Source: Solicoccozyma terricola | Lineage: Eukaryota; Basidiomycota; Tremellomycetes; Filobasidiales; Piskurozymaceae | Assembly (NCBI GenBank): GCA_001600875.1 | Contig: BCLD01000005.1 | Span: 279,908 to 343,907, forward strand | Length of the DNA stretch: 64,000 nt | Reading direction: 5' to 3' | Part shown: piece by piece, positions 21,481-31,841 of the stretch | Layout of the letters: each line of letters begins with the position of its first letter | Numbering within the stretch: the first letter of the stretch is position 1 | The notes under the pieces: model-generated | What the model was told of the DNA's origin: nothing | What the model saw: only the letters and a program-made list of their open reading frames with translations | Database searches by the model: none | Position numbers and translations under genes: made by a program

Positions 21481-23752
21481 CTGTCACACTTGATGGTCGA
21501 GCTAAGGTGACGCTCAGCAGCCTGCGGGTTCTTGGTCAGCAAAGCGCGTTGAAGGTTTGACTCTGGTACCGTTAACATCAACTTACCTATCTAATATCGA
21601 GCATGCCCACCAGACACGACGCCTGCATTCCCTTTGTGCGATAGGTCCGTCAGGATGCCAGTCTGTGTGTAGACCAAGAGCATACGCCGTACGCACGGCG
21701 GCTACGGAGAAGCGTTTACCAGTCAACTTGCGCACACAGGCTCCGGAAAAGATACCCAAAACTCACCTCCAACGAGATCATAACATAGACAAGCATCGCC
21801 AGGATCTGATGCATGCAGTAGCAGAGTCGTGAGGAGGAGTACTTGAACTAATTTCCCGGAATCGGAATCGAACGATTAGCACCCGAGTCCAAATCTACAC
21901 CCAACACAGGTCCCAACTCACCCTTCACTAGAGACGGTGGCCATCCTGAGTGCATTTGGAAGATGCGGCGAACTCGGCCGGTGACTGATAATAGGTCATA
22001 CCGTGAGGAGTGAGCGACGAACACCTTGTGCAAACCGGCCGACCACCATCAAGTCAACACATACATATATGACTTTCATGAGGCGCACTCATCCTCCCGA
22101 TATGCGTCTCCACCATTGCAAACAAGACTTGAAACAAAGCGACTGTCACCTGATCCGTCTGCGTGGGTGATTTGAATTCCAAACGTTCCCTCATCGAGTT
22201 TGTAGTCGCTGGATAGGTCGCCGTCCTCCTCTTCAGAATCTCATTATAAAACGTGGCATATCCTTGCCTTATCATTTCTTCGTGTAAGATTGGGTAAATC
22301 TGGTGAGTATGGGCAAAGTAATGATTGAACAAGTCGGTAGCAATCCGAGGTTCAGGCCAAGTGATACCATCAATCTCATCCCAGAATGTAGAGCCGGATT
22401 GGTGCCTAGTTTCACCATACTCCTCGGAAGCGTTCCTTGACATGGCAGCGACGATATCCGTATCGGAGAGTGAGAGCGTGCCAAGTATCAAAGATGTAAA
22501 ACTAACGCTGGAAACCGTATCGAAATATTCCACATTCCTGTGATCCGTAGCGATTTTCCCTTGAAGTCCAGCTTGTCGTGTTGTTTCTATCGCTGGCGAG
22601 GTATTGCCATTTGAATAACCGTCGAAACCAGGACTGACGAGGTTCACCGCGTTGTCATTCACACGTCGGGTACTGGGACCAGCAACGACGTTTGGCGAAA
22701 CAGATATCCTGGCAGTGCGCGGGAGAGAAGAATAGTCATTGTTGATATGCGGTAGGTCGGAGCGTTCCCACATGCTCTCAGCAGGTTTCAGGAAAGGTAG
22801 ATCTTGTTGTAATGATGTCTTGCCCTGATGATTTATTTCCGGTTGTTCGTAGACGTTAGGTACTGGACCAGGTTGGAAAGCTGATCCTTCTGGTGGAAGA
22901 GAGTCGGAAACTAATCTAGGAGATCTAGAGCGAGATCCAGGTTGAATCGAAAGATTAGAATGACAGAGCGAGATCTCGTCGCATTTGAAGGAGTGCAGAT
23001 CCCATCCCAGACATACCTCTCATCTACCGTATTATTTCTTCTCACCCCACTTGCATGCCTCCCATCTCCCCACAACCCCACGTTATCATCTACCTCTCTC
23101 CATTGCGATTGTACTATAGTCGGTGTCGCGATGTGAGCTGGACCGGAAATCGCGCTGTCATGTGGTGATGAGCCACGTTGACGAGATTCTAGGTCTTTGA
23201 TACGTTCTTCCAGTTGAGCTAGATAGCTAGAGGGGTTTTTGCGGCGCAGGTATTGACCAGAGTCAGTCAGTGAATCCTCATCCAGATTGATGATGTGTTG
23301 AGCGATCGTCCACTGCTTACCTCGTCGATACAGACACACTAGGCGATCTCTTATCAACATCATACACACATTGAGATCCTGATTCCAAGCACGAAGAACA
23401 TGCTGGTATTTGGGAATCGCACTGACGGTCGCGAAAACAAGGAGATGGATGGCAAAAACATTTCAGCCTCAGTCGTCGTCGACAAGGTTTCTTCACCTCC
23501 AAGCCAACCAATCTCGCTCAAACCCCATCGTACCTTTGTTTTTTTGCTCCTACAAGTTCCACAAGCACGAGAGACACGTTTCCTCTTGGCACCTTGTTCA
23601 CGTTGTCTTCCAGTTTCAGACCCTTGCCCACCTTTGGACTGAGTGGGCATAGAACCACTCGGACGACTTGGACCACTCGGACCACTCGGACCACTCGGAC
23701 TACTTCCGGACTGCCTAGACTCGACGCGTACGGGTTGTAGTAGTCCTTGCAT
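21481..23752 (-). CDS. Zn2Cys6 transcription factor with Fungal_trans domain, 3'-truncated
   Basis: The protein starts MQGLLQPVRVESRQSGS, followed by a PSG-rich tract. The zinc cluster reads RACGTCRSKKTK-CDSQIP-ACSSCLESGSQC across an intron. A basic linker and coiled coil (YLAQLEERIKDLESRQRG) follow. The middle homology region has HYFAHTHQIYPILHEEM, SL-VQVLLLTTLLLHASD, AVRTAYALGLHTDWHPDG, ECRRRVWWACSILDR and LLSVTLARPSSVTG. At that last point the similarity stops and carotenoid oxygenase sequence begins, about 250-300 residues short of a normal regulator. Reading on in the same frame gives about 28 unrelated residues then a stop near 21405. The DNA-binding domain is intact, so it could still bind targets. 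It is the obvious candidate regulator of the neighbouring aromatic genes. Confidence 0.8.
23645..23700 (-). repeat. 9-nt tandem repeat encoding Pro-Ser-Gly
   Basis: About five units of GACCACTCG occur in the first exon of the regulator and encode a PSG repeat just before the zinc cluster. Confidence 0.6.
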
Positions 23753-23934
23753 CGAATGAGGTGCCGGAGTGCGCGTAATGCAGGATATGTGCGAGGCCCT
23801 GCCGAGTAGACGATCGATTGCCAGGTATGATGGATTGGAGGCGGATAAGGAGGGGTCCCATAGGATCCCATAGGGAGCTCCGCCGATCTTCGGGGAGCTC
23901 GCTACCGAACGGTTTACGTCATCACGTGACAAAT

Positions 23935-24000
23935 ATCCAACAGCGGCCGTGCGCGGACCCGACCGGACCGCGGACCGGACCGCGGACAACAACGCCGGCT
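23935..24000. promoter_or_regulatory. CGG/CCG-rich array upstream of the regulator
   Basis: Closely spaced CGGACC and CCGCGG units occur here. CGG triplets are the half-sites bound by zinc-cluster proteins, so autoregulation is possible, though the spacing is repetitive and may be a simple repeat. Confidence 0.35.
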
Positions 24001-24120
24001 TCCGACCGGAAGCAATTAAATGTGTTTGTTCCTGGTGGGTGGCGATGTCGTCCAGGTAGGTAACCAAGTAGTTTCTGACGGTTGTTTCCTGGATGGTGGT
24101 AATGCTTGATGAGCCCGTTG

Positions 24121-24799
24121 TTAATCCCCTTCTCTGGTGGGATCAATCATGTATGCAGCAACCATCACTCGACCTGACATCGCACATGCTGCTGGTATCC
24201 TGGCTCGCACAGCAAGCAAATGGAATAAGACACATGTCCATGCAGCAAGACATCTCCTTTGATACCTGCGTGGTACCTCCGACCTCTGCTTGACTTTTGA
24301 TGGGACATCAGGCAAGCGAATTGTGCTTGGGTATGCAGATGCAGACTGGGGAGGATGTTTGGACACTCGGCGATCAACTACTGGCTATCTCTTCAAGACA
24401 TTTGGAGGACCAGTAGCTTGGAAATCACGACGTCAATCCACTACCGCTCTCTCCACCACGGAGGCGGAATACATGGCCTCGGCAGATGCAACAAGGCAAG
24501 CTATCTGGCTCCAACTTCTCCTCGAGGACCTCNGACAAGGGATATCAGGACCACTACCTATCCTAAATGACAACAATGCGGCAATCCTACTCTCCGAGAA
24601 CCCCGTCAATCATGATCGATCCAAGCACATTGACATTCGCCATCATTTCCTCAGGGACAAGGTACTCGATAACACTGTGGAATTATTGCACGTCCCTACA
24701 GAGGACAACCTTGCAGATATCCTCACCAAACCTCTAGGCTCTGACGTCTTCACAGGTCTTCGTACAAGGGTGGGGATTGAGACGGCACCGACAAGGTAG
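24121..24799 (+). pseudogene. copia RT connection/RNase H relic
   Basis: From about 24140 the frame reads VGSIMYAATITRPDIAHAAG and KTHVHAARHLL, then an in-frame TGA at about 24261, then YLRGTSDLCLTFDG and the RNase H motifs ADADWGG, TEAEYMA, DNNAAI, ending ADILTKPL. Only the 3' end of pol survives. One base is N (24533). It belongs to a different family from the copy at 8774. Confidence 0.85.
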
Positions 24800-24844
24800 T
24801 GAGAACCCCAGCTCTCTTCCCTCCCATGCTCGAGCGAGGGGGTG

Positions 24845-25057
24845 TGTTGAATATCAGCACTGTTCACGTGTCTAGGTTATCATGACAATGTGGGCGTCCA
24901 TCTCAACTCTACTCATCTCACCACCAGATGGGCTCTCTTCTCTTCAACATCACTATAGTTGCTGAGGCAGAGATCCCAGGTAGGCTCTCTTGTAACTACA
25001 ACTCTTCAACATCACTATAGTTGCTGAGGCAGAGATCCCAGTCCATTCCTCTTAACA
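24845..25057 (+). repeat. LTR-C copy 2, 3' LTR (213 bp)
   Basis: The polypurine tract GAGCGAGGGGG precedes TGTTGAATATCAGC, and the repeat ends CCTCTTAACA. It carries the 35-nt internal unit twice. Being attached to the RT relic, it ties the LTR-C family to copia. Confidence 0.85.
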
Positions 25058-25359
25058 GAGATATCCTTCCGAGTTTGCATCCGTGCTTACATTTACCAGT
25101 TAGTGCCTTGGTTCGCTGCTCCCGCGTAGGCATTGTGCCCTTGACTTCATCCGAAGGAACCACCAAGCTATTCAACTCAGTTCTGGGATAGATCAGGAAG
25201 CACCGGAAGTAAATAGGCAAACGATGGCTATTGAAATCGCAACTGAAATCGCACTCTCGACGCGTGTAACCGCAACTACTTAAAAACTCTCAAAGTTGTC
25301 CATCATCAACCCCGATATCGACATTTATCGACACTCGCTCCATCCACACACTCGGACCA
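25058..25359. other. Flank of the copia relic
   Basis: No gene is seen here. Confidence 0.4.
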
Positions 25360-25500
25360 ATCCAATGACGGCGGTTGGAAAACTTGGGAAAATTCGCCGA
25401 CTTCCAAGCCCTAGACCCGTTCTTTCCGATCATCGAAGAAGGCCTGGCTGGTCTGGCGGACGGTGAGCAGTTCTTCGAGGACGTAGTTTTTGAGTACGTC
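25360..25500 (+). pseudogene. SnoaL/NTF2-like fragment
   Basis: The frame reads FADFQALDPFFPIIEEGLAG then LADGEQFFEDVVFEYVIT, the opening of a SnoaL-like (ketosteroid isomerase fold) protein. An in-frame stop precedes it at about 25345 and the rest of the domain cannot be followed beyond about 25550. It is either a lone exon of a gene I cannot assemble or a relic. Confidence 0.4.
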
Positions 25501-25549
25501 ATTACAGGAAAACAGCAATATGAACCTTCCGAGGCACGAGTTTGATCAG

Positions 25550-25927
25550 GTGGACATCTCGTTCTCGCAAACAAATCAACAGCTCCACAACCCTTCAACA
25601 CCAGGTCTTCCTTTTCTCGAAGACCTTACAACTATCGTGAGTGTTCATCATATGGTGCCTCTTCATCCATTCCTCCAATCTTCGTTCCGCCTCCGATCAG
25701 GTCTCTGCTGTCAAGCACCCCCCTCCCCCAAGACATGTCCCATGATCGCCCCAGCCGTTTCAGGTCAAGTGCAATGTATTCGGCATAACATTATCATATT
25801 TACGATGGTGTATTATAACTGTATCACGGAAAGCTTTCCATATTGCACTTCATAACCCTACCTCAGGCAAGCCATGGGTAATTCTTCCACGGAGCTAGGG
25901 CTTCATGATCTGCGGTCAACTGCCCAG
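25550..25927. other. Unassigned
   Basis: I see only short ORFs with no family signal; this is the 3' flank of the GH79 gene. Confidence 0.35.
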
Positions 25928-28064
25928 CTACTTGAAGCAAAGCAGAACAACTTCAGAAGCCGACACGTTCAACGACCCCTGTGAAACATCCTCCTCCTGC
26001 GGTGTACCGTTCGGGACACCCGAGGGGGTGTTGTAATCGACCGAAGCATAGGTTCTGGGGGGGGAAAAAGTTAGCTGAGGGCAATGACTGCGTCATCATA
26101 TCCGTCCACTCACAGTCCAGACGTCGCGTTTGTAGAGGGGATGGACAGCCTCTTGGCCGTGATCTTTCCAGAGTGAACCAGGCCATTGAGGTATATGGTC
26201 GAATTTGCCCGCGTGGAGTTCTGCGACGGGATATATATCTCCGAATTGATGATGACAAGACGGGCGAGCTTGGCATCTTCCCAGATGGCGTATGCGGAGA
26301 GGGTCTCGGAATTGGTGCCAATCTCGCTCACGCAGGATTGCCCGGAAGAACCGATCGCTTCGTTTACCACAAGAGTTCCGTAGAAGGCAGGGAGAATGTG
26401 GGGTCTGGACGAAAGTCCTACGCCGTCGTCTGCACCTGCGATCGGTTGAAAGAAGTTGTACCTATATCCCACGCCGTGATGGAAATGCATCTGCTGTATT
26501 CCGACCGATGCGGCTTGGAGGGCGTTGTCCACCATCCAGATCGCAGCTTCACCGCTGTTGCTGATACCGGGAGCTCCATGACTTGTGCCGCCACAAATTC
26601 AGCATCGTATTTCAAGAAACTAATAACTTGATGCTGATGAACTCACTTTGCGTAACTGTTGGTTTCGCCCTGAGTAGTTGGTATGGGAGGGATTAGGCAG
26701 ATGCATGGCGTTACCAAGGTTGTGGAAAGTCACTCACAAGAATGTACGGCAAACCGACGGTCCTCGCTCGGCTCACCTCCTTCGCATGCCGAGTCATGTT
26801 TGAGCGGATGTTATCCTTGTTCATCAGATCGCCCTGGTTTGGCTGAGGGAATCCTGGGTAGGCGTATACACCCTGGTGTGTATCGTACTAGTCCATCAAG
26901 TGGAAATTCAGAAGAAAGGTATGGAGATTCTGCTTACCGCATAATGGTGCTCTCCAAATGTACCTAGCAGCTTCCCTGCATCCCCGGTCACAAATCCGGC
27001 GTTGATGACGGATTCTGCATCCCACTGGCCCGAGAAGAACCCTGTAAAGGCCGGCCCTTCCATCTTAGGCTCTGAGGGTCCTCCCATTTGGAGAACTTTG
27101 GACACCTTTTCCACGGCCGATTGCCATAGTTGCACGTAGCTGGTTGGTGTCCAACCGGGAAATCCGTAAACGTCAACCTGGGTGCAAGCTGCCGGTCAAT
27201 GCGGTTGGTCATTTGACAAGTCAGTGAAGAACGGCGCACTTCGTTACCAATCTCGACCCTATCAAGGGTGACGTTTTCCATGAGCTTTTTCCTCGAGCCT
27301 TGGAAAGTATCCGCCTGTCTCGGATGTCAAACGGTCTGAGTTGCATGTTCATTCATTACCTTGCCAGGCTAAATTCACTGACCAGCAAGGAAGCCTGCGC
27401 TACGATCTCGGTCAGGTTAAGGGCTTTAAGGTTGAGGCCCCAAATGCTATGGCAATGATGGGCTGTCAGCTCAAAGTTGGAATAGGTAACCCAGGATGTA
27501 GACGGCAGACCCACAACTTGGTTCCCTTGGGCAGGTTCGACGAAATAGCGTAAAAATCTTTCCCAATTCCAACGACTGTAGCCTCCGGGAAGGGAATGGT
27601 AGCGCTCGCCGGCGGAAATGTAGAGTTCATCACGGCTACTCCGGGCTGGATGTAACCGTGGTCTTCGCTGTCGGCTATGTGGAGCATGATCCGTTAGGTA
27701 GTGCCCCTCCTCTCGGGCTCCTGTACTCACCTCCCACTCGGAATGGCGGCGAGACACCCGTGAAGGAACTCATGACCGACAACACCTGATTAACATAAGT
27801 GTTGGGCTCTCCCACTGCTTCACCTGCCCAAGAGGTCCATCTGTCCATCTCGATCGAGAAGCCGATCAGACTTTGTGACAGCTTTTCAGCGAAAGCTGGA
27901 CGTGCCGCTGGCAAAAAGACGGTGGCGTTCGGCGCTGCGACGGCATGATCGCTCAGAGCGAGGCCAATCGAAACGCCAGTTGCGATAATGGTAGGGTAAT
28001 GCACTGGACGGGAACATTCAGCTCTGTTCGGAAGACAAGACAGAGATGCCTCATGCAAACTCAC
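25928..28064 (-). CDS. GH79-type secreted glycoside hydrolase
   Basis: The product resembles fungal glycoside hydrolase 79 proteins (beta-glucuronidase/heparanase-like). Motifs in order are LIGFSIEMDRWTSWAG, PNTYVNQVLSVMSSFTG, PPFRVGG-SEDHGYIQP, LTAHH-IWGLNLKALNLTE, VDVYGFPGWTPTSY, FFSGQWDAESVINAGF, FGEHHYA, ILGETNSYA, GEAAIWMVDNALQAASVG and the C-terminal beta domain ending ASEVVLLCFK. The GETNSYA Glu is a plausible catalytic residue. Exons are many and short. A hydrophobic TIIATGVSIGLALSDHAVAA stretch fits a signal peptide, but I cannot place the ATG; it may lie in a small upstream exon near 28090. It is probably secreted to trim glucuronosyl residues from plant or microbial glycans. Confidence 0.75.
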
Positions 28065-29199
28065 TGCTGGCGAAATAAATTCTGGAGCGTGGGACCTTGA
28101 CGACTACTATAGGATGCGGGGCAATGGCAACCAAATTAGGAACCCACCTGCCCCCGTTTATACGTCCACAAAGTCAGATCACCCACAAGGGTTTGCTATA
28201 CAAGCTGGCAACGGGACCGGTGCCCCGATGGAGATACATGCAAGGAGATACGGGGCATTAGATCGGAGGTGCGGTCCGGTCAGTCAGGTCTGGAAGATAT
28301 GTGTACCCTCCTACCCAAAGCCTAGGCCTTAGCTTTGCTTGGCGACTTCATAAGGGGCGCCGCCCTACCAGTGACGTTCTAACCCTCAACAGATGTGGAT
28401 TCCCACACCCGAACGACCCGGTCTTTGATCACGTGGGAGGCCTGACAGGTGGCATCTGGAGAAGGATCGGAACGGTCATAGAATTGCTTTGAGATTTCAT
28501 TTCTATTCCGAGTTCTCATTTCTATTTCGAGTTCTAAGTCCCAAACTCCCGATGGCCTTCCGGCATACATCCGCTGTATTTCCTGACAACGGAAAGAATG
28601 TCCAACTGAAACATGACGTGCACGGAACATGTTGAATATACACAATCCCAAACAGCTTGATTGACACTGTAGAGAACAAGACCAGTCATAGATTTGCAAT
28701 AGACTTTTTCGTTTCTATTTTCGAGTTTATGACATTCAACCAATCCCACCCGTCATAGGCTTGTTCGGCATTACCCTTCCAAAACTAAGTCTACTCAATT
28801 TTGTCCTTTGGAAGATTTGCTGCCGGCAGCAAGTCTCACACCGATGGCCTGCCGGACCGACCCTTCTGATGAATCCAAGTCGCATATATTCGCTGTCACA
28901 GGATGGATTACGGACCCTCATTCCTGTCGCACGGGCAGCTTGACCGCATTTCCCCCCGGACCGGAGCACCGGAAGCCCCAGGTTTCGTCCACATGATTTG
29001 CCTCCTTTGGTTGTTCTCATACACTCTTAACCCACATAACCAGTTGGATTAGATCCGCGGAGCCCAATTCAGTTCATTGCCCAGAAGCAGGACATATAAG
29101 GGAGAAGGTTCCAAGCCGTGAACTCGATCACTCTTCCTCTCCCAGTCAACCCACACTCCCAAAGACTACCCAGACCCAAGACACTCTACCTGACGAACA
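28065..29199. promoter_or_regulatory. Intergenic, sugar porter promoter at right end
   Basis: I see no gene. Two similar T-rich segments near 28480-28540 and 28690-28730 look like a decayed duplication. CATATAAG at 29093-29100 is a good TATA box about 100 bp before the ATG at 29200. Confidence 0.45.
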
Positions 29200-31619
29200 A
29201 TGGGTTTCGGGTTCAAGTGAGTAGCAGGAAAGAGGAAGGCTGATGACCTTGTTCCTGACGATCCTCTCCCTCGCCCTATGTGCAAACAGGAAAGATCAAC
29301 GGGACATCGACGCTGAAGCGGTCTCCCGATTTGCCGATGCTAGTAAAAGGATCAACGCGGAAGTTGGGAATGTCGATGGGTTCAAACAGAACAGTAGGGC
29401 CTACGTGAGTACTTGCAGGCTGGGCCGTGGTGGGAATTACAGGCTGATGACCGGCTGGCCATTTGTTTGTTGCTCTAGTTGATGGCCGTTATCGCTTACC
29501 TTGGTGTGAGTGCCTTGACACGTACCCTTATAGACACTGTGATCTGATAGACCCTCTGATTCGCCTCACAGATCGTTCTATTCGGTTACGACACTGGCCT
29601 CGGAGGTGGTGTCCTCAAGCTCCCTTCCTTCATCCGCGACTTTAATATCGTTGGAGACAAAGTCTACGTTGCCAACCTTTCCGCCAACATCGTTTCAATC
29701 CTTCAAGGAGGAGCATTCTTTGGTGCTCTTGGTGCTGCACCAGTCTCCAATGCCATCGGTAGGAAATGGGCTCTCATGATCTTTTGTTGGATCTTCGTAT
29801 TAGGTGGTGTTCTTCAAGTTGCTGGAATCACAATTTCATTCCTGTACGCAGGGAGATTCTTTGCTGGACTTGGTGTTGGTGGTCTTTCTTCAATTTGTCC
29901 CACATATGTTGGTGAACTCGCTCCTAGGAACATTAGGGCGAACATTACGGGTCTTTTCCAAGTGTTGGTTGTTATCGGTGTCGCTTTGTCTTACTGGATC
30001 AACTACGGTGTCAGCTTTATGGATGGCAAGTCATCCAAGCAGTGGAGGATCTCAATCGGATTGTGAGTGTGCTTTCCTGGTTATAGGAATGAACTTTCAC
30101 TAACAAGACATGCTCTGGATCACAGCCAACTTGTCCCCGTTGGTCTCATGATCTGCCTCTTACCATTCATCAAGGAGTCCCCCCGATGGCTCGCCTCCAA
30201 GGGCCGTAACGCCGAAGCCCTTGCCAACCTCGCCTGGGTCCGAAAGCGCAACACCGACTCGGAGCTCGTTCAACTCGAACTCGCTGAAATCGTTGCCGGA
30301 ATCGAAGAGGACAGGGCAGCCACCGCGGGTACCAAGTGGACTCACGAGATCACCAGGAAAGGTAACCCGAAGAGGTTCTTCATCGCTGTCGTCATCTTCG
30401 TCCTGCAACAATGGTCAGGTCAGAACTCTATCAACTACTATGCGCCAACCATCTTCAATGCGTGAGTTACGGACGTTGTGCGCCTACTGTCTTCGATCGC
30501 TGACATCTTTGTTCCTCCGCCGCGCACAGCATCGGTATCCAGGGCACTTCCGCCTCTCTCCTCGCTTCCGGTGTCTATGGTCTCGTCAAAATCGTCGCCA
30601 CCACCGCCTTTGTGTTGTTTGGTATCGAGCGAGCCGGTCGTAAGAAGTTCATGACCTTTGGGTGAGTGGGCGGACATCCTCTTCGAAATCATCACCCGTC
30701 TAACGACGTCGTCCCCCCCCCCCCCCCCCCCCNNNNNNNNNNNNNNNNNNNNNNNNNNNNNNNNNNNNNNNNNNNNNNNNNNNNNNNNNNNNNNNNNNNN
30801 NNNNNNNNNNNNNNNNNNNNNNNNNNNNNNNNCCCCCCCGCGGCCGCCCGGCCGCAGTGCTTTCTGGATGGGTGCCTTCCTCTTCATGATCGGCGCGGTG
30901 TTCATCACCCACGTACCCAACCCCAAGGCCACTTCTCCATCTGGTGCTTCCATTGGCATGGCCGTCCTCATCTACCTCTTTGTCATTCCTTACTGCTTCT
31001 CATGGGGTGTCATGTGTTGGGTTATTTGTGCCGAGATCTTCAGCACCCGTTCCCGAGCTTGTGAGTGAGCAAATGTGGAGAGGCTTTGGTTGTGTATGAT
31101 ATTGACCACCCTCCTTCATCTCTGCAGATGGTCTCGCTGTTGCCTCCGCTTCTCAATGGCTCAACAACTTCGCTGTATCCCGTGCTACCCCTATCATGGT
31201 CGTCAAGATGTCAAATGGAAAGGTATTCTTCTTCTTTGCGGCCATGAACGTGCTCTCCTTGCTGTTTGCTCTCTGGATGCCAGAGACCTCCAAGCACTCT
31301 CTTGAGGCTATGGGTGAGTTGCGAAGCGCGATGTTCGTACTATCGCAAGCCCGCTGACGCTTCGTCCTTCCCACCAGACGTCCTCTTCGGTGCTACCACT
31401 CTCGAGGAGCGAGAGGCCGAGATCGCCGCCAAGGCCCAACGAATCGAAAGCGGCCGTGACATCGAGGGCGGTTCCATCGGTGGTGGTTCCATCGAAGCCG
31501 AAGCCGAGAAGTACGGCGACACCGAGCACGTCGACAACTCGCAGAACTTCGTAAACGACCGCGTCGACTATGCCACCAAGGGTGGTCCACACGCTGTCTT
31601 CGGTTCGGGTGTTCAGTGA
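29200..31619 (+). CDS. MFS sugar porter
   Basis: The product is a 12-helix sugar transporter of the fungal hexose/quinate porter family. Exon 1 is only 17 nt (29200-29216), exon 2 is 29290-29404 and exon 3 is a 27-nt micro-exon (29479-29505). Motifs are GYDTGLGGGVLKLPSF, NAIGRKWALM, GRFFAGLGVGGLSS, YVGELAPRNIRA, PFIKESPRWLASKGR, QQWSGQNSINYYAPTIF, ERAGRKKFMTFG, AEIFSTRSRA and MPETSKHSLE. The 100-N gap lies inside an intron (donor 30662, acceptor ending 30857), and splicing across it gives MTFG-AFWMGAFLF without loss. The C-terminal tail is acidic and Gly-rich. The substrate is not certain from sequence. Confidence 0.88.
30713..30839. other. Assembly gap flanked by poly-C
   Basis: Twenty Cs precede 100 Ns and seven Cs follow, then a NotI-type GCGGCCGC. 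This is an unresolved homopolymer inside an intron. Confidence 0.9.
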
Positions 31620-31841
31620 GAGACAGGAAATTCCGGTACATAGCATCTATCATATGAGGTGGGGATTGGGATTGTGACTAATCTTGTTTGTAAGAAGAAA
31701 TCATGTGCGCAGTACGTTAGGGTGTGTGGGGATGACATCTGATATTTCCTGGCTAATGGTGTTGAACAGAGTTGCCTAAGCTTGCTGGACTAGAAGCAAA
31801 AGGATGTCTATCATATCCATCTATCCGCATCTATCTATCTA

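Noticed and set aside
21848..21925. tRNA-like T-arm (GTTCGATTCC) on the minus strand
   Set aside because: The acceptor stem has no 5' partner and no D or anticodon arm can be placed. The segment is an intron of the zinc-cluster regulator.
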